64,000 nucleotides of DNA from Burkholderia ubonensis. Its GTDB lineage: Bacteria > Pseudomonadota > Gammaproteobacteria > Burkholderiales > Burkholderiaceae. Where the stretch lies: NCBI RefSeq assembly GCF_001718695.1, contig NZ_CP013422.1, positions 682,001 through 746,000 of the forward strand, written 5' to 3'. Below are positions 52,876 through 62,351 of the stretch, piece by piece; the first letter of the stretch is position 1; each line of letters begins with the position of its first letter. The notes below the pieces were generated by a model. That model made no database searches and was not told the origin of the DNA. It saw nothing but the letters and a program-made list of their open reading frames with translations. The position numbers and the translations under genes are program-made.

Positions 52876-54402
52876 TCAGCGCAGCGCGATCGTGGTGTTG
52901 ACGCCGCCCGACGTCGCATCGTCGTCGAACCAGCGCGCGGTGACGGTCTTGGTCTGCGTATAGAACTGCACCACCTGCTTGCCGTACGGGCCGAGATCGC
53001 CGAGCTTCGAGCCGCGCGAGCCCGTGAAGCTGAAGTAGGGCACCGGCACCGGGATCGGGATGTTGATGCCGACCTGGCCGACGTCGATCTCGCTCTGGAA
53101 CTTGCGCGCGGCCGCGCCGCTCTGCGTGAACAGGCCGACGCCGTTGCCCATCGGGTTGCGGTTGACGAGCGCGATCGCGTCGTCGAGCGTGTCGGCTTCG
53201 AGCACGACCACCACCGGCCCGAAAATCTCTTCCTTGTAGATCGACATCTCCGTCGTCACGTTCGAGAAGATCGTCGGGCCGACGAAATTACCCTGCTCGT
53301 AGCCCGGCACCTTCACGCCGCGGCCGTCGAGCAGCAGCGTCGCGCCGGCCTTCACGCCTTCGTCGATCAGCCCCGTGATGCGCGCGAGCGCGGCCTTCGA
53401 CACGACCGGGCCGACGTCGGTGCCGGCCTCGTGCCCCGCGTTGACCTTCAGCTGCTTCGCCTTCTCGACGAGCTCCGGCAGCCAGTCGCGCGCGGCGCCC
53501 ACCAGCACGACCACCGACGTCGCCATGCAGCGCTGGCCCGCCGCGCCGAAGCCCGCGCCGGCGAGCGCGTTCAGCGTCTGCTCGCGATGCGCGTCGGGCA
53601 GCACGACCGCGTGGTTCTTCGCGCCCATCATCGACTGCACGCGCTTGCCGTGCTCGCTGCCGAGGTTGTACACGTGCGTGCCGACGCGCGTCGAGCCGAC
53701 GAACGAGATCGCCTTCACGTCCGGATGCGTGCACAGCCGGTCGACCGCGACCTTGCCGCCGTGCACCACGTTCAGCACGCCCGGCGGCACGCCGGCCTCG
53801 ATCGCGAGCTCGACGAGCTGCATCGTCGACAGCGGGTCCTGCTCCGACGGCTTCAGCACGAACGTGTTGCCGCACACGATCGCCATCGGGAACATCCACA
53901 GCGGGATCATCCCGGGGAAGTTGAACGGCGTGATGCCCGCGCACACGCCGATCGGCTGGCGCAGCGTGTAGGTATCGACGCCGCCCGCGACGTTCTCCGC
54001 GAATTCGCCGAGCTGCAGCGTGCCGATCGAGCACGCATGCTCGACCACTTCGAGGCCGCGGAAGATGTCGCCCTGCGCGTCCGGCAGCGTCTTGCCCTGT
54101 TCGGCGGTCAGCGTTTTCGCGATGCGTTCGAGGTTGCGGCGCACGAGGTCCTGGAACTTCAGCATGATGCGCATGCGCGCGCCGATCGGCGTGGTCTTCC
54201 AGGTCTGGAACGCGCGCTGTGCGGACGCGATCGCGGCGTCGACCTCGTCGACGGTCGCATACGGCACGCGGCCGATCGTTTCCTGCGTCGCGGGGTTGAC
54301 GATGTCGCCCCATTCGCGGGTGTGCGATTCGACGAACTGGCCGTCGATCAGCAGCTTGGCGGTGGGCAGCGCGACGGTGGCTTGAGGTACGGCGGCGTTC
54401 AT
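52876..54402 (-). CDS. mmsA: CoA-acylating methylmalonate-semialdehyde dehydrogenase
   Basis: A 508-residue aldehyde dehydrogenase converting methylmalonate semialdehyde with CoA and NAD to propionyl-CoA and CO2. The nucleophilic cysteine is C292 ([12 protein letters not shown]), NAD binding includes SFVGSTRVG, and [20 protein letters not shown] and the C-terminal [17 protein letters not shown] are specific to the MmsA group. A CGGAGA Shine-Dalgarno precedes the ATG at 54402. Gene order on the strand is permease, mmsA, mmsB, a compact valine-degradation unit. Confidence 0.97.
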   Translation of the reverse strand: MNAAVPQATVALPTAKLLIDGQFVESHTREWGDIVNPATQETIGRVPYATVDEVDAAIASAQRAFQTWKTTPIGARMRIMLKFQDLVRRNLERIAKTLTAEQGKTLPDAQGDIFRGLEVVEHACSIGTLQLGEFAENVAGGVDTYTLRQPIGVCAGITPFNFPGMIPLWMFPMAIVCGNTFVLKPSEQDPLSTMQLVELAIEAGVPPGVLNVVHGGKVAVDRLCTHPDVKAISFVGSTRVGTHVYNLGSEHGKRVQSMMGAKNHAVVLPDAHREQTLNALAGAGFGAAGQRCMATSVVVLVGAARDWLPELVEKAKQLKVNAGHEAGTDVGPVVSKAALARITGLIDEGVKAGATLLLDGRGVKVPGYEQGNFVGPTIFSNVTTEMSIYKEEIFGPVVVVLEADTLDDAIALVNRNPMGNGVGLFTQSGAAARKFQSEIDVGQVGINIPIPVPVPYFSFTGSRGSKLGDLGPYGKQVVQFYTQTKTVTARWFDDDATSGGVNTTIALR

Positions 54403-54446
54403 GAACAATCTCCGAATAAAGAAGCGGCAATGCGATGAAAGGAGGC

Positions 54447-54470
54447 GGCCGCCGCGCATGCGCGGCGGCC
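54447..54470. repeat. 24-bp perfect palindrome
   Basis: GGCCGCCGCGCA is followed directly by its reverse complement, TGCGCGGCGGCC, so 12+12 bases are perfectly self-complementary without a spacer. It lies in the 106-base gap between the permease gene and mmsA, and may be an attenuator or terminator of the permease transcript, or a protein-binding site. Confidence 0.55.
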
Positions 54471-54508
54471 GGCAGGTCAACGAATGGGGAGCGGGGCGGA
54501 TCGTGCGG

Positions 54509-55828
54509 TCAATCGCGCGCGCGGCGCATCAGCCCCGTGCAGATCAGCGCGAACGCGCCGAGCCCGACGAGGTAGGCGATCACGTAATGCGGCTGGCCGC
54601 CGCCCGTCTTCAGCAGCGACGTGGCGATCATCGGCGCGAAGCCGCCGCCCAGCACGCCCGCGAGCTGCACCGACAGCGAGATCCCGCTGTAGCGGATCTC
54701 CGCCGGGAACTGCTTGGCGAACAGCAGCGACTCCGGCGCATACAGGATCGGGAACACGACGCCGAGGCCGAGCACGATCGCCCACCACGCGATCGACGTC
54801 TGCCGCGTGCCGAGCATCATGAAGAATGGCGCGACGAACGCGCACATCAGCACCAGGCCGATCGCGAACATCCGGCGCTGGCCGATGCGGTCGCTCAGGT
54901 GGCCGCACAGCGGCATCGTCACGAGCGACAGCGCGGCGCCCGCCGTGATCGCCTCCAGCATCGCGGCCTTCGGCAGATGCAGCTGCTGCGTTGCATACGC
55001 GAGCGCGAACGTGACGACCATGTAGAACCACGTGTTCTCGGCGGCGCGCGCGCCGACGATCGTCAGCACTTCGCGCGGATGCCGGCGGATCGCTTCGAGC
55101 ACCGGCGACTTCACCGCCTTGCCCTGGCGCTTCATCTTCTCGAAGTCCGGCGATTCCGGCACCTTCGCGCGGATGAACGCGCCGAGGCCGACCAGCGCGA
55201 TGCTCGCGAGGAACGGAATGCGCCAGCCCCACGACAGCATGTCCGCGTCGGGCAGCGCCGCCACCGCGGTCATCGCGAGCGACGACAGGATCAGGCCGAG
55301 GCCGACCCCCGTCTGCGGCAGGCTGCCGAACAGCCCCTTGCGGCCCGCGGGCGCATGCTCGACCGCCATCAGCACCGCGCCGCCCCATTCGCCGCCGACC
55401 GCCATCCCCTGCAGGAAGCGCATCGCGATCAGCAGCGCGGCCGCCCAGTAGCCGATGCTGTCGTACGACGGGATCAGCCCGATGACCATGCTCGGCACGC
55501 CCATCAGCAGCAGCGTGACCATCAGCATCGACTTGCGGCCGATGCGGTCGCCGAAGTGGCCGAACACGATGCCGCCCATCGGCCGGCCGATGAAGCCGAC
55601 CGCGAACGTGCCGAATGCGGCGAGCGTGCCGACGACGGGATCGAGCGACGGGAAGAAGATGCGGTTGAAGACCAGCGCGGCGGCGGTGCCGTACAGGAAG
55701 AAGTCGTACCACTCGATCGTCGTGCCGGTCATGCTGGCCCAGCCGGCCAGCAGGTGGTCCTTCGCGGTTCGGGTGGGCGCGGGCGCGGCAAGCTCCGCGT
55801 GCTCGTCAAGGGTGGATCGGGTCTGCAT
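54509..55828 (-). CDS. MFS transporter, metabolite:H+ symporter (MHS) type
   Basis: A 439-residue permease with 12 hydrophobic segments. MHS-family hallmarks are [39 protein letters not shown] followed by [26 protein letters not shown] and a second half of [20 protein letters not shown]. The family takes up small acids or betaines such as proline, shikimate, citrate or 2-oxoglutarate. Position in front of mmsAB suggests a valine-pathway or related branched acid. It is divergent from a LysR gene, 162 bases apart. Confidence 0.93.
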   Translation of the reverse strand: MQTRSTLDEHAELAAPAPTRTAKDHLLAGWASMTGTTIEWYDFFLYGTAAALVFNRIFFPSLDPVVGTLAAFGTFAVGFIGRPMGGIVFGHFGDRIGRKSMLMVTLLLMGVPSMVIGLIPSYDSIGYWAAALLIAMRFLQGMAVGGEWGGAVLMAVEHAPAGRKGLFGSLPQTGVGLGLILSSLAMTAVAALPDADMLSWGWRIPFLASIALVGLGAFIRAKVPESPDFEKMKRQGKAVKSPVLEAIRRHPREVLTIVGARAAENTWFYMVVTFALAYATQQLHLPKAAMLEAITAGAALSLVTMPLCGHLSDRIGQRRMFAIGLVLMCAFVAPFFMMLGTRQTSIAWWAIVLGLGVVFPILYAPESLLFAKQFPAEIRYSGISLSVQLAGVLGGGFAPMIATSLLKTGGGQPHYVIAYLVGLGAFALICTGLMRRARD

Positions 55829-55990
55829 GGCGTCTCCATCGTTATTTGCCCGCGGCTCGTGGTCCGCAGGTCACGGTCGAGTATAGTTATGCGCAGAATC
55901 CTGTAGTACCGACAAAGAAACCGGTTGGATGTGCAAATCTGCATATCGACGGCCGGCCCGGAGACCCTCCCACCTGAACCCCGCCCGCCG

Positions 55991-56950
55991 ATGCGACACC
56001 ACCCCGAGCCGGTATCCGGCAACCTGAACTGGGACGACCTGCGGTTTTTCCTGGAAGTGGCGCGCACGCAGCGCGCGAGCGGCGCCGCGAAGCGGCTCGG
56101 CGTCGACTACACGACCGTCGCCCGGCGCATCCGCGCGCTGGAGGAGGCGATGGGCACGCTGCTGTTCGACAAGTCGCGCTCCGGCGGTTTCGTGCTGACC
56201 GCCGAAGGGCAGCGGCTCGTCGCGTATGCGGATGCGATGGAGACGACCGTGCAGTCGGCCTGCGACCAGGTCGCCAATACCGGGCATGCGCTGTCGGGGC
56301 ATGTGCGGATCGGGTCGACGGAAGGCTTCGGGTGCTTTTTTCTTGCGCCGCAGCTTGCGCAGTTTCGCGCCGCGCATCCGCATGTGACGGTCGACCTGCT
56401 GCCGGTGCCGCACTTCGTCAGCCTGACGAAGCGCGAGGCCGATCTTGCGATCACGCTCGAGCGGCCTGAGCGCGGGCCTTACGTGTGCACGAAGCTGTGC
56501 GATTACCAGTTGCGGCTTTATGCGACGCGGGCGTATCTGACGAGTCATCCGCCGATTGCGGGCGTGGGCGATCTGGCCGCGCACACGTTCATCAGCTACG
56601 TCGACGATCTCGCGTTCAGCAGCGAGCTGCTGTATCTGGAACGCGCGGTGCCCGGGGCGACGGCGGGGCTGCGCACGACGAGCGTGATCGCGCAGTATTT
56701 CGCGGCGCTGCAGGGCGGGGGGCTGGCGATCCTGCCTTGCTTCATCGCCGCGCAGCAGCCGGCGCTCGTGCCGGTGCTGGCGGACGAGGTGGTCGTGACG
56801 CGGTGCTTCTGGCTGACTTGCCGGGAGGATTTGCGGAAGTTGCGGCGGGTGACGGCGCTGTGGGATTACCTGCGCGCGGCGGCCGAGCTCAATCGCGCGT
56901 TGCTGATGGGGGAGTCGGCGCAGTTGCGCTTCGTCGGCGATCCGCCGTGA
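55991..56950 (+). CDS. LysR-type transcriptional regulator
   Basis: A 319-residue LysR regulator. HTH: LNWDDLRFFLEVARTQRASG, RLGVDYTTVARRIRALEEAM and LLFDKSRSGGFVLTAEGQRL, a variant LysR group typical of semialdehyde or amino-acid catabolic loci. The effector domain follows to GDPP. The start at 55991 is preferred over 55925, which adds a Pro-rich leader. It is divergent from the permease-mmsA-mmsB genes, so it is the likely regulator of valine degradation here. Confidence 0.9.
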   Translation: MRHHPEPVSGNLNWDDLRFFLEVARTQRASGAAKRLGVDYTTVARRIRALEEAMGTLLFDKSRSGGFVLTAEGQRLVAYADAMETTVQSACDQVANTGHALSGHVRIGSTEGFGCFFLAPQLAQFRAAHPHVTVDLLPVPHFVSLTKREADLAITLERPERGPYVCTKLCDYQLRLYATRAYLTSHPPIAGVGDLAAHTFISYVDDLAFSSELLYLERAVPGATAGLRTTSVIAQYFAALQGGGLAILPCFIAAQQPALVPVLADEVVVTRCFWLTCREDLRKLRRVTALWDYLRAAAELNRALLMGESAQLRFVGDPP

Positions 56951-57284
56951 CGCGGTGCCGGGCGGCCGGCGCGGCGCATGCCCGCGCGCGACGGCGCAGC
57001 GTCGGGAAACGGTTCCACAGGCAGGCGCCATGGGCGTGCGCGCGCGTGAATCGTCGGATAAATCGGGGCGCCGTTGGGGCCGCGTGGATTGACTGAGCGT
57101 AAGCCCCGATGCGAGCGAGAGTACTGTTTTGTATGGATTGGTGTTAAATGTAAGGGCGTGCGCGCTCGGGGCGGGCACGAAAGGGGACGCACCGCGGGGC
57201 CTGTCGACGCGGGGCGATAAAGAGTGCACATAAAACCAACGAATCGGGCGCAATAGCCCGGTCGAACTGACGGCAGCATTCATA
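56951..57284. other. Intergenic region upstream of the GAF-PAS-GGDEF-EAL gene
   Basis: A 334-base gap. The stretch 57115-57150 (GTACTGTTTTGTATGGATTG) is less GC-rich and is a plausible promoter area. No gene or repeat was seen. Confidence 0.45.
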
Positions 57285-59534
57285 TTGAATACCGAACCGC
57301 AAAGTTCTCGCTACAGCGCCGGGCTCGCAGCGGAAGTGCTCGCGTCCGAGCAGAGCGTGCTGCGGCTGATCACGCGCAACACGCCGCTGCCCGAGTTGCT
57401 CCTCGAGGTATGCCGGCGTGCCGAGGCGTTGCTCGGCGACGGGGCGGCCTGCTCGATCCTGCTGCTCGATGCGGATCGCATCCACATGCACGTCGGCGCG
57501 GCGCCGTCGCTGCCTGAACAGTACAGCGCCGCGATCGAAGGCCTGCCGATCGGGCCGGCCGTCGGTTCGTGCGGCACGGCGATGTACGAACGCCGGATGG
57601 TCGCGGTCGAGGACATCGCAACGGACCCCCTGTGGGACGCCTACAAGGGCCTCGCGCTGCCGCTCGGCCTGCGCGCGTGCTGGTCGGTGCCGTTCCAGGA
57701 CGAAACGGGCGCGGTGCTCGGCGCGTTCGCGGTCTACCATCGCGCGCCGCGCCGGCCGACCGACGAGGAAACGGCGCTGCTGCGCGACATCAGCAGCAGC
57801 GTCGGGCTCGCGGTGCACCAGGACCGGATCGCCCGGCAGCTTGCGCGCAGCGAAGAACATCACCGGCTCGTCGTCAACAGCCTGAACGAGGGCATCCTCG
57901 TCGTGTCGCGCGACGGCACCGTGACCGCGAGCAACCCGAGCGCGCACCGGATGCTGCGCGTGCAGGGCGATCTGGTCGGGCGCCGGCTGTCGACGGTGAT
58001 TCTCTACAAGGTGCACGAGGACGGCACGCCGATCCCGCCGGACGACTGGCCGAGCCGGCGCGCGCTCGTCACGGGCGCCTCGCAGCTCGACTATGCGGCG
58101 GGCTTCGGGCTCGCGGACGGCGACATGATCTGGGTCAGCGGCAACGCGGTGCCGATCGTGAAGCCGGGCGACGCACAGGCCGGCTCGGTGCTGCTCTCGT
58201 TCAACGACGTGGGCCCGGTGCGCGAAGCGCAGCAGAAGCTGCGCTACCTCGCGACGCGCGACGCGCTGACTGGCCTCTACAACCGCCGCTGGCTCGCGGA
58301 TCGAATGCGCGACCTGTTCGGCGTGCACGACGGCGCCGCCGAAGCCGCGCGCATCGCGATCCTGTTCATCGATCTCGACGGCTTCAAGAAGGTCAACGAC
58401 ACGTCCGGCCATGATGCGGGCGACGCATTGCTGCGCAGCGTCGCGTCGCGGCTCGCGGGCTGCGTCGGCGAACGGCACGCATTGACGCGCGTCGGCGGCG
58501 ACGAGTTCGTGATCCTGGTCGACGACTACGACGCGCCGGACGATCTCGCCGCGCTCGCGCGACAGGTGATCGACGCGATCGCGCGGCCATTCGACGTGGC
58601 GAACAACGAGTACTACCTCGGCGTGTCGATCGGCATCAGCCTCGCGCCGCGCGACGGCGACGACGCGGCAACGCTGATGCGCAACGCGGATTCCGCGATG
58701 TACGACGCGAAGCAGCGCGGGCGCAACACCTTCACGTTCTTCACCGCGCAACTGAACCAGCGGCTGCAGCGCCGTTTCGCGATCGAGCAGTCGCTGCGCC
58801 GCGCGCTCGCGTCGAACGCATTGCGGCTCGCGTACCAGCCCGTCGTCGACGGCCGCAGCGGGCGCACGGTCGGCGCGGAGGCGCTGCTGCGCTGGACCAG
58901 CGCGGAGCTCGGGCCGCTGTCGCCGGCGGAGTTCATCCCGGTTGCCGAGGACACGGGCCTGATCGTCGCGATCGGGCAATGGGTGCTCGAAACCGCGTGC
59001 CGCCAGGCGGCCGAATGGCGCCGCACGATCGCGCCGGACCTGATGATGGCCGTCAACCTGTCGCCGCGGCAGTTCCACGATGGGCTCGTCGAATCGGTCG
59101 ACCGCTGCCTCGCGCAGGCGGGGCTCGACCCGTCCGCGCTGGAGCTGGAGATCACCGAAGGGCTGCTGATGTACGACACCGACACGGTGCTGCCGATGCT
59201 CCGGGCGCTCGCGGACATGAACGTGCGGATCTCGGTCGACGACTTCGGCACCGGCTATTCGTCGCTGTCCTACCTGAAGCGCTTTCCGCTGCACAACCTG
59301 AAGGTCGACCGCTCGTTCGTGTCGGGCGTGCCGGAACACCGGGATGCGGTCGCGATCACGCAGGCCGTGGTCGCGATGGCGCATTCGCTCGGGATGAAGG
59401 TCACGGCCGAAGGCGTCGAGACCGAAGCGCAGTCGTCGTTCCTGCGGCAGATCGGCTGCGACAAGCAGCAGGGCTACCTGTTCAGCCGGCCGCTCGAGCC
59501 GGCCGAATACGCGCGCCGGCTCGTCGCGCCGTAA
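57285..59534 (+). CDS. GAF-PAS-GGDEF-EAL cyclic-di-GMP signalling protein
   Basis: A 749-residue cytoplasmic protein. The GAF domain covers about residues 20-185 (PLPELLLEVCRRAEALLGDG, PVGSCGTAMYERR-like GSCGTAMYERRMVAVEDI), PAS 190-310, GGDEF 320-485 (RVGGDEFV, 404-408) and EAL 495-745 (GAEALLRWT, 532-534; LEITEGLLMYD; VDDFGTGYSSLSYL; GVETEAQ). The cyclase signature is intact but the RxxD inhibitory site is absent (GERH); the EAL catalytic residues look complete. TTG is the start because the frame begins there; no good Shine-Dalgarno is seen. It is convergent with the WspR-like gene, and neither has an evident partner. Confidence 0.92.
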   Translation: MNTEPQSSRYSAGLAAEVLASEQSVLRLITRNTPLPELLLEVCRRAEALLGDGAACSILLLDADRIHMHVGAAPSLPEQYSAAIEGLPIGPAVGSCGTAMYERRMVAVEDIATDPLWDAYKGLALPLGLRACWSVPFQDETGAVLGAFAVYHRAPRRPTDEETALLRDISSSVGLAVHQDRIARQLARSEEHHRLVVNSLNEGILVVSRDGTVTASNPSAHRMLRVQGDLVGRRLSTVILYKVHEDGTPIPPDDWPSRRALVTGASQLDYAAGFGLADGDMIWVSGNAVPIVKPGDAQAGSVLLSFNDVGPVREAQQKLRYLATRDALTGLYNRRWLADRMRDLFGVHDGAAEAARIAILFIDLDGFKKVNDTSGHDAGDALLRSVASRLAGCVGERHALTRVGGDEFVILVDDYDAPDDLAALARQVIDAIARPFDVANNEYYLGVSIGISLAPRDGDDAATLMRNADSAMYDAKQRGRNTFTFFTAQLNQRLQRRFAIEQSLRRALASNALRLAYQPVVDGRSGRTVGAEALLRWTSAELGPLSPAEFIPVAEDTGLIVAIGQWVLETACRQAAEWRRTIAPDLMMAVNLSPRQFHDGLVESVDRCLAQAGLDPSALELEITEGLLMYDTDTVLPMLRALADMNVRISVDDFGTGYSSLSYLKRFPLHNLKVDRSFVSGVPEHRDAVAITQAVVAMAHSLGMKVTAEGVETEAQSSFLRQIGCDKQQGYLFSRPLEPAEYARRLVAP

Positions 59535-59567
59535 GCCGCGCGAAGCCGCGCGCGGCGCGCTCCGGCG

Positions 59568-60665
59568 TCAGGCGGGCGGCGTGCCCCCGTGCGCGCCGCC
59601 TTGCTCCGCCGGCGCGGCCACGTCGATCGCGACGCGGTTCTTGCCATCGCGCTTCGCACGGTACAGCGCGCGGTCCGCGGCCTCGAGCAGCGAGGTCGTC
59701 GGCGCATCGATCGTCGGCACGATGCTCGCGCCGCCGATGCTGATCGTCACGTAGCGGCCGGTCGACGACTGCTCGTGCAGCAGCTTCAGCGCCTCGATCG
59801 CGAGGCGAATTTTCTCGGCGAGCAGGCGCAGGCCGCCCGGCGACGTGCCGGGCAGCACGACCGCGAATTCCTCGCCGCCGAAGCGCGCCGCGAGATCGCC
59901 CGCCCGGCCGAGGCAGCGCTCGACGGTGGCGGCGATCTGCTTGAGCACGTCGTCGCCGGACACGTGGCCGTAGGTGTCGTTGTACAGCTTGAAGTTGTCG
60001 ACGTCGATCATCAGCAGCGACAGCACCGCGTGCTCGCGCGCGCCGCGCCGCCATTCGGCGCTCAGGTACTCGTCGAGATAGCGCCGGTTCGACAGGCCGG
60101 TCAGGCCGTCCGAGTGCGTGAGGCGGCGCAGTTCGAGGTTCGCCTGCAGGAGCTGCTGCTGCGACTGCCGCAGCGCGCGGTACGCTTCGTCGCGCTGCAG
60201 CTGGTTCACGTACGAGCGCGAGTGGTAGCGGATGCGCGCGACCAGCTCGATGCGGTCCGGCAGCTTCACGAGATAGTCGTTCGCGCCGGCGGTGAACGCC
60301 GCGCTCTTGATCTCCGGCTCGTCCTTCGTCGACAGCACGATGATCGGCACGTCGCGGGTCGCCGGATTCGCGCGGTACGCCTTCACGAGGCTCAACCCGT
60401 CGGTGCCAGGCATCACGAGGTCCTGCAGGATCACGGTCGGCCGCGTGTCGATCGCGACGGCCAGTGCGTCGTCCGAGCGCGGGCAGTAGTGGAAGTCGAT
60501 CCCTTCCTCGTCGACGAGTGCGCGCCGGATCGCCTCGGCAACGATCGTCTGGTCGTCGACGAGCAGCACCATCGCCGGGGTGTCGGCGGTCGGCGTGCGC
60601 GGCCCGCGCGCGCTGTCGAGCGCCGCATGCGAGCCGCCGGGCGGGCGGGTGAAGTCACTGGTCAT
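59568..60665 (-). CDS. REC-GGEEF diguanylate cyclase (WspR-like)
   Basis: A 365-residue response regulator. The receiver has D37/D38, phosphoacceptor D82 (VILQDLVMPGTDG) and K134, so it can be phosphorylated. A helical linker follows to the cyclase domain with GGEEF (263-267) and an RxxD inhibitory site R254-A-G-D257 at the proper distance. This is the layout of WspR, whose phosphorylation stimulates c-di-GMP synthesis. No kinase or chemosensory (wsp) genes adjoin it, so it is an orphan. It is convergent with the GAF-PAS-GGDEF-EAL gene. Use of the name wspR is not justified without the operon. Confidence 0.92.
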   Translation of the reverse strand: MTSDFTRPPGGSHAALDSARGPRTPTADTPAMVLLVDDQTIVAEAIRRALVDEEGIDFHYCPRSDDALAVAIDTRPTVILQDLVMPGTDGLSLVKAYRANPATRDVPIIVLSTKDEPEIKSAAFTAGANDYLVKLPDRIELVARIRYHSRSYVNQLQRDEAYRALRQSQQQLLQANLELRRLTHSDGLTGLSNRRYLDEYLSAEWRRGAREHAVLSLLMIDVDNFKLYNDTYGHVSGDDVLKQIAATVERCLGRAGDLAARFGGEEFAVVLPGTSPGGLRLLAEKIRLAIEALKLLHEQSSTGRYVTISIGGASIVPTIDAPTTSLLEAADRALYRAKRDGKNRVAIDVAAPAEQGGAHGGTPPA

Positions 60666-60947
60666 GATCGATGCCGGATTGCGCGATGGCTGAGGGAGTG
60701 TGGCGGCGTTTCATCGGGATCGGATCCGCGCGAACGCGGCCGGTCGGCCGGCGCTCGCGCCTGCATGCCGGCGCGGCGCGCCAACGGTTGCGCGCGAGAC
60801 CGCCGAACGCAGCGGCAGGCGGGCCGCGCAGCGCGCCATTATCGCGCCGGATGCGGGAACGTGCCGGATGCCCGCGCAGGCACGACGCGATGTCGCACGC
60901 GGGTCGGGGTTGCCGGCCGACGCGCCGCCTCGGCGGCGCGGCTCGGG

Positions 60948-61172
60948 TCAATGGCTGCGCGCGTAGCCCTGTATCAGCGCCCGCATCATTCCTTCGACGG
61001 TCGCGTCGCGCAGGTCGTCTTCCTGCTCGACGTCCTCGACGAGCGCGGCATAGGCGGTGGCGAGCGTCACGCGGTCGACTTCGTGGCGCTGTTCCATCAG
61101 CGTCACCATGCCGTCCTTCGCCAGATGGGCGGAGAACGCGCGGCTGCCGATGGTCTCGTATACGTCAATCAT
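60948..61172 (-). CDS. Hypothetical protein, 74 residues
   Basis: A 74-residue, mostly helical and acidic-to-neutral protein (MIDVYETIGSRAFSAHLAKD, ALVEDVEQEDDLRDATVEGM). A GGGAGAG Shine-Dalgarno precedes the ATG at 61172. The composition is gene-like, unlike the Arg/Ala-rich shadow frames around it. No family was recognised. It lies between the WspR-like gene and the inverted-repeat element. Confidence 0.6.
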   Translation of the reverse strand: MIDVYETIGSRAFSAHLAKDGMVTLMEQRHEVDRVTLATAYAALVEDVEQEDDLRDATVEGMMRALIQGYARSH

Positions 61173-61661
61173 GGCGGCTCTCCCATACGTTGCGTATGCT
61201 TTCCAGTCTAGGGCATGTTCGCGCTAATAACGGGCCAGCCCCACGAACGAACTTTTCCAAACAGGGAACGAGCCTTTGCGCGCGCAGGGCGTCGTCGTTC
61301 GTCGTTGCAATAGCTACTACGGCTATCGCGCCCTCTCTTTTTGCCCGGCGGGCGCAAAGGCTCGTTCGCAAGCCCGTTATCAGCGTGAACATGCCCTGGT
61401 CGCCGCACCGGTGCCGCGCCACGCGGCCCGGCGTGCGCCCGTGCCGGCGCGACGCGCCGCGCACCGGCGCCATGCGGCCGCCGCAGCCTGCCGACGGCGC
61501 GCCGCCGCCGCGTGCCGGCACGCTTCAACGTTTACCCGAAGCCGCAAATCATCGACTTTTTATCGATAAATTCTCGTGTTAGATTTTGCCGCCTGAACCC
61601 GGTCGAAACCGGGCCTGCGGCGTGCCGGGACGGCGCCGCGCATCCAACGGAAGGAGCGGCA
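61173..61661. other. Intergenic region containing an inverted-repeat element
   Basis: A 489-base gap. It holds the 188-base inverted-repeat element (61210-61397) and then an AT-rich stretch at 61535-61590 that is a likely promoter for the DUF969 operon. Open frames crossing the element were not accepted as genes. Confidence 0.55.
61210..61397. repeat. Imperfect long inverted-repeat element (MITE-like)
   Basis: A 188-base element whose 25-base ends (61210-61234 and 61373-61397) are inverted copies with 23 of 25 matches. A second, internal pair AACGAGCCTTTGCGC/GCGCAAAGGCTCGTT (61267-61281, 61352-61366) matches 15 of 15, and a third ATAGC/GCTAT near the centre closes a small hairpin. The whole can fold into one long branched stem. 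It encodes no convincing protein. It resembles a miniature inverted-repeat transposable element or an extended REP-like hairpin. No clear target duplication is visible. Confidence 0.7.
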
Positions 61662-62351
61662 ATGCTGGTGCTGATTGGGGTGCCGATCGTCGTGATCGGT
61701 TTCGCGCTGCGCTTCAACGCGCTGCTGGTCGTGACGATCGCCGGGCTCGCGACGGGGCTGGCGGGCGGGATGGACATCGTCGGCATCGTGAGCGCGTTCG
61801 GCAAGGCGTTCGCCGAGAACCGCTACATGGGCCTCATCTGGCTGACGCTGCCGGTGATCGCGCTGCTCGAGCGCAACGGACTGAAGGAGCAGGCGAAGCG
61901 GATGATCTCGCGCGTGCACGCGGCGACGACCGGGCGCGTGCTGATGCTGTACTTCGTGCTGCGCCAGGTGAGCGCCGCGCTCGGCCTCACGTCGCTCGGC
62001 GGCCACGCGCAGATGGTGCGGCCGCTGATCGCGCCGATGGCCGAGGCCGCGGCGGTCGGCCGCCACGGCGAGCTGCCGGAGTCGGTGCGCCAGCAGATCC
62101 GCGCGCACGCCTCGGCGGCCGACAACGTCGCCGTGTTCTTCGGCGAAGACATCTTCATCGCGATCCAGTCGATCCTGCTGATCAAGGGCTTTCTCGAACA
62201 GAACGGCATCTCGATCGAGCCGCTGCAGCTGTCGGTGTGGGCGATTCCGACCGCGCTCGCCGCGCTGCTGATCCATTGCGCGCGGCTCGCGCTGCTCGAC
62301 CGGCGGCTGTCGCGCGGCTTCGGCGCGTTCGCGCGGGAGGGCGCGGGATGA
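61662..62351 (+). CDS. DUF969 family protein, putative 5-oxoproline transporter subunit
   Basis: A 229-residue polytopic membrane protein of the DUF969 family (LIGVPIVVIGFALRFNALLV, NRYMGLIWLTLPVIALLERN, SLGGHAQMVRPLIAPMAEAA, ADNVAVFFGEDIFIAIQS). With its DUF979 partner it is annotated as a 5-oxoproline (pyroglutamate) transporter subunit. AAGGAG lies before the ATG at 61662, and the stop overlaps the next start by four bases, so the two subunits are translationally coupled. The transport substrate is a family inference. Confidence 0.9.
   Translation: MLVLIGVPIVVIGFALRFNALLVVTIAGLATGLAGGMDIVGIVSAFGKAFAENRYMGLIWLTLPVIALLERNGLKEQAKRMISRVHAATTGRVLMLYFVLRQVSAALGLTSLGGHAQMVRPLIAPMAEAAAVGRHGELPESVRQQIRAHASAADNVAVFFGEDIFIAIQSILLIKGFLEQNGISIEPLQLSVWAIPTALAALLIHCARLALLDRRLSRGFGAFAREGAG

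Noticed and set aside
57144..59384. 746-codon minus-strand open frame
   Set aside because: It lies wholly antisense to the GAF-PAS-GGDEF-EAL gene, whose motifs are unmistakable.
60671..61582. 303-codon plus-strand open frame across the inverted-repeat element
   Set aside because: Arg/Ala-rich, no start signal, overlaps the 74-residue gene antisense and the repeat element; no family trait.
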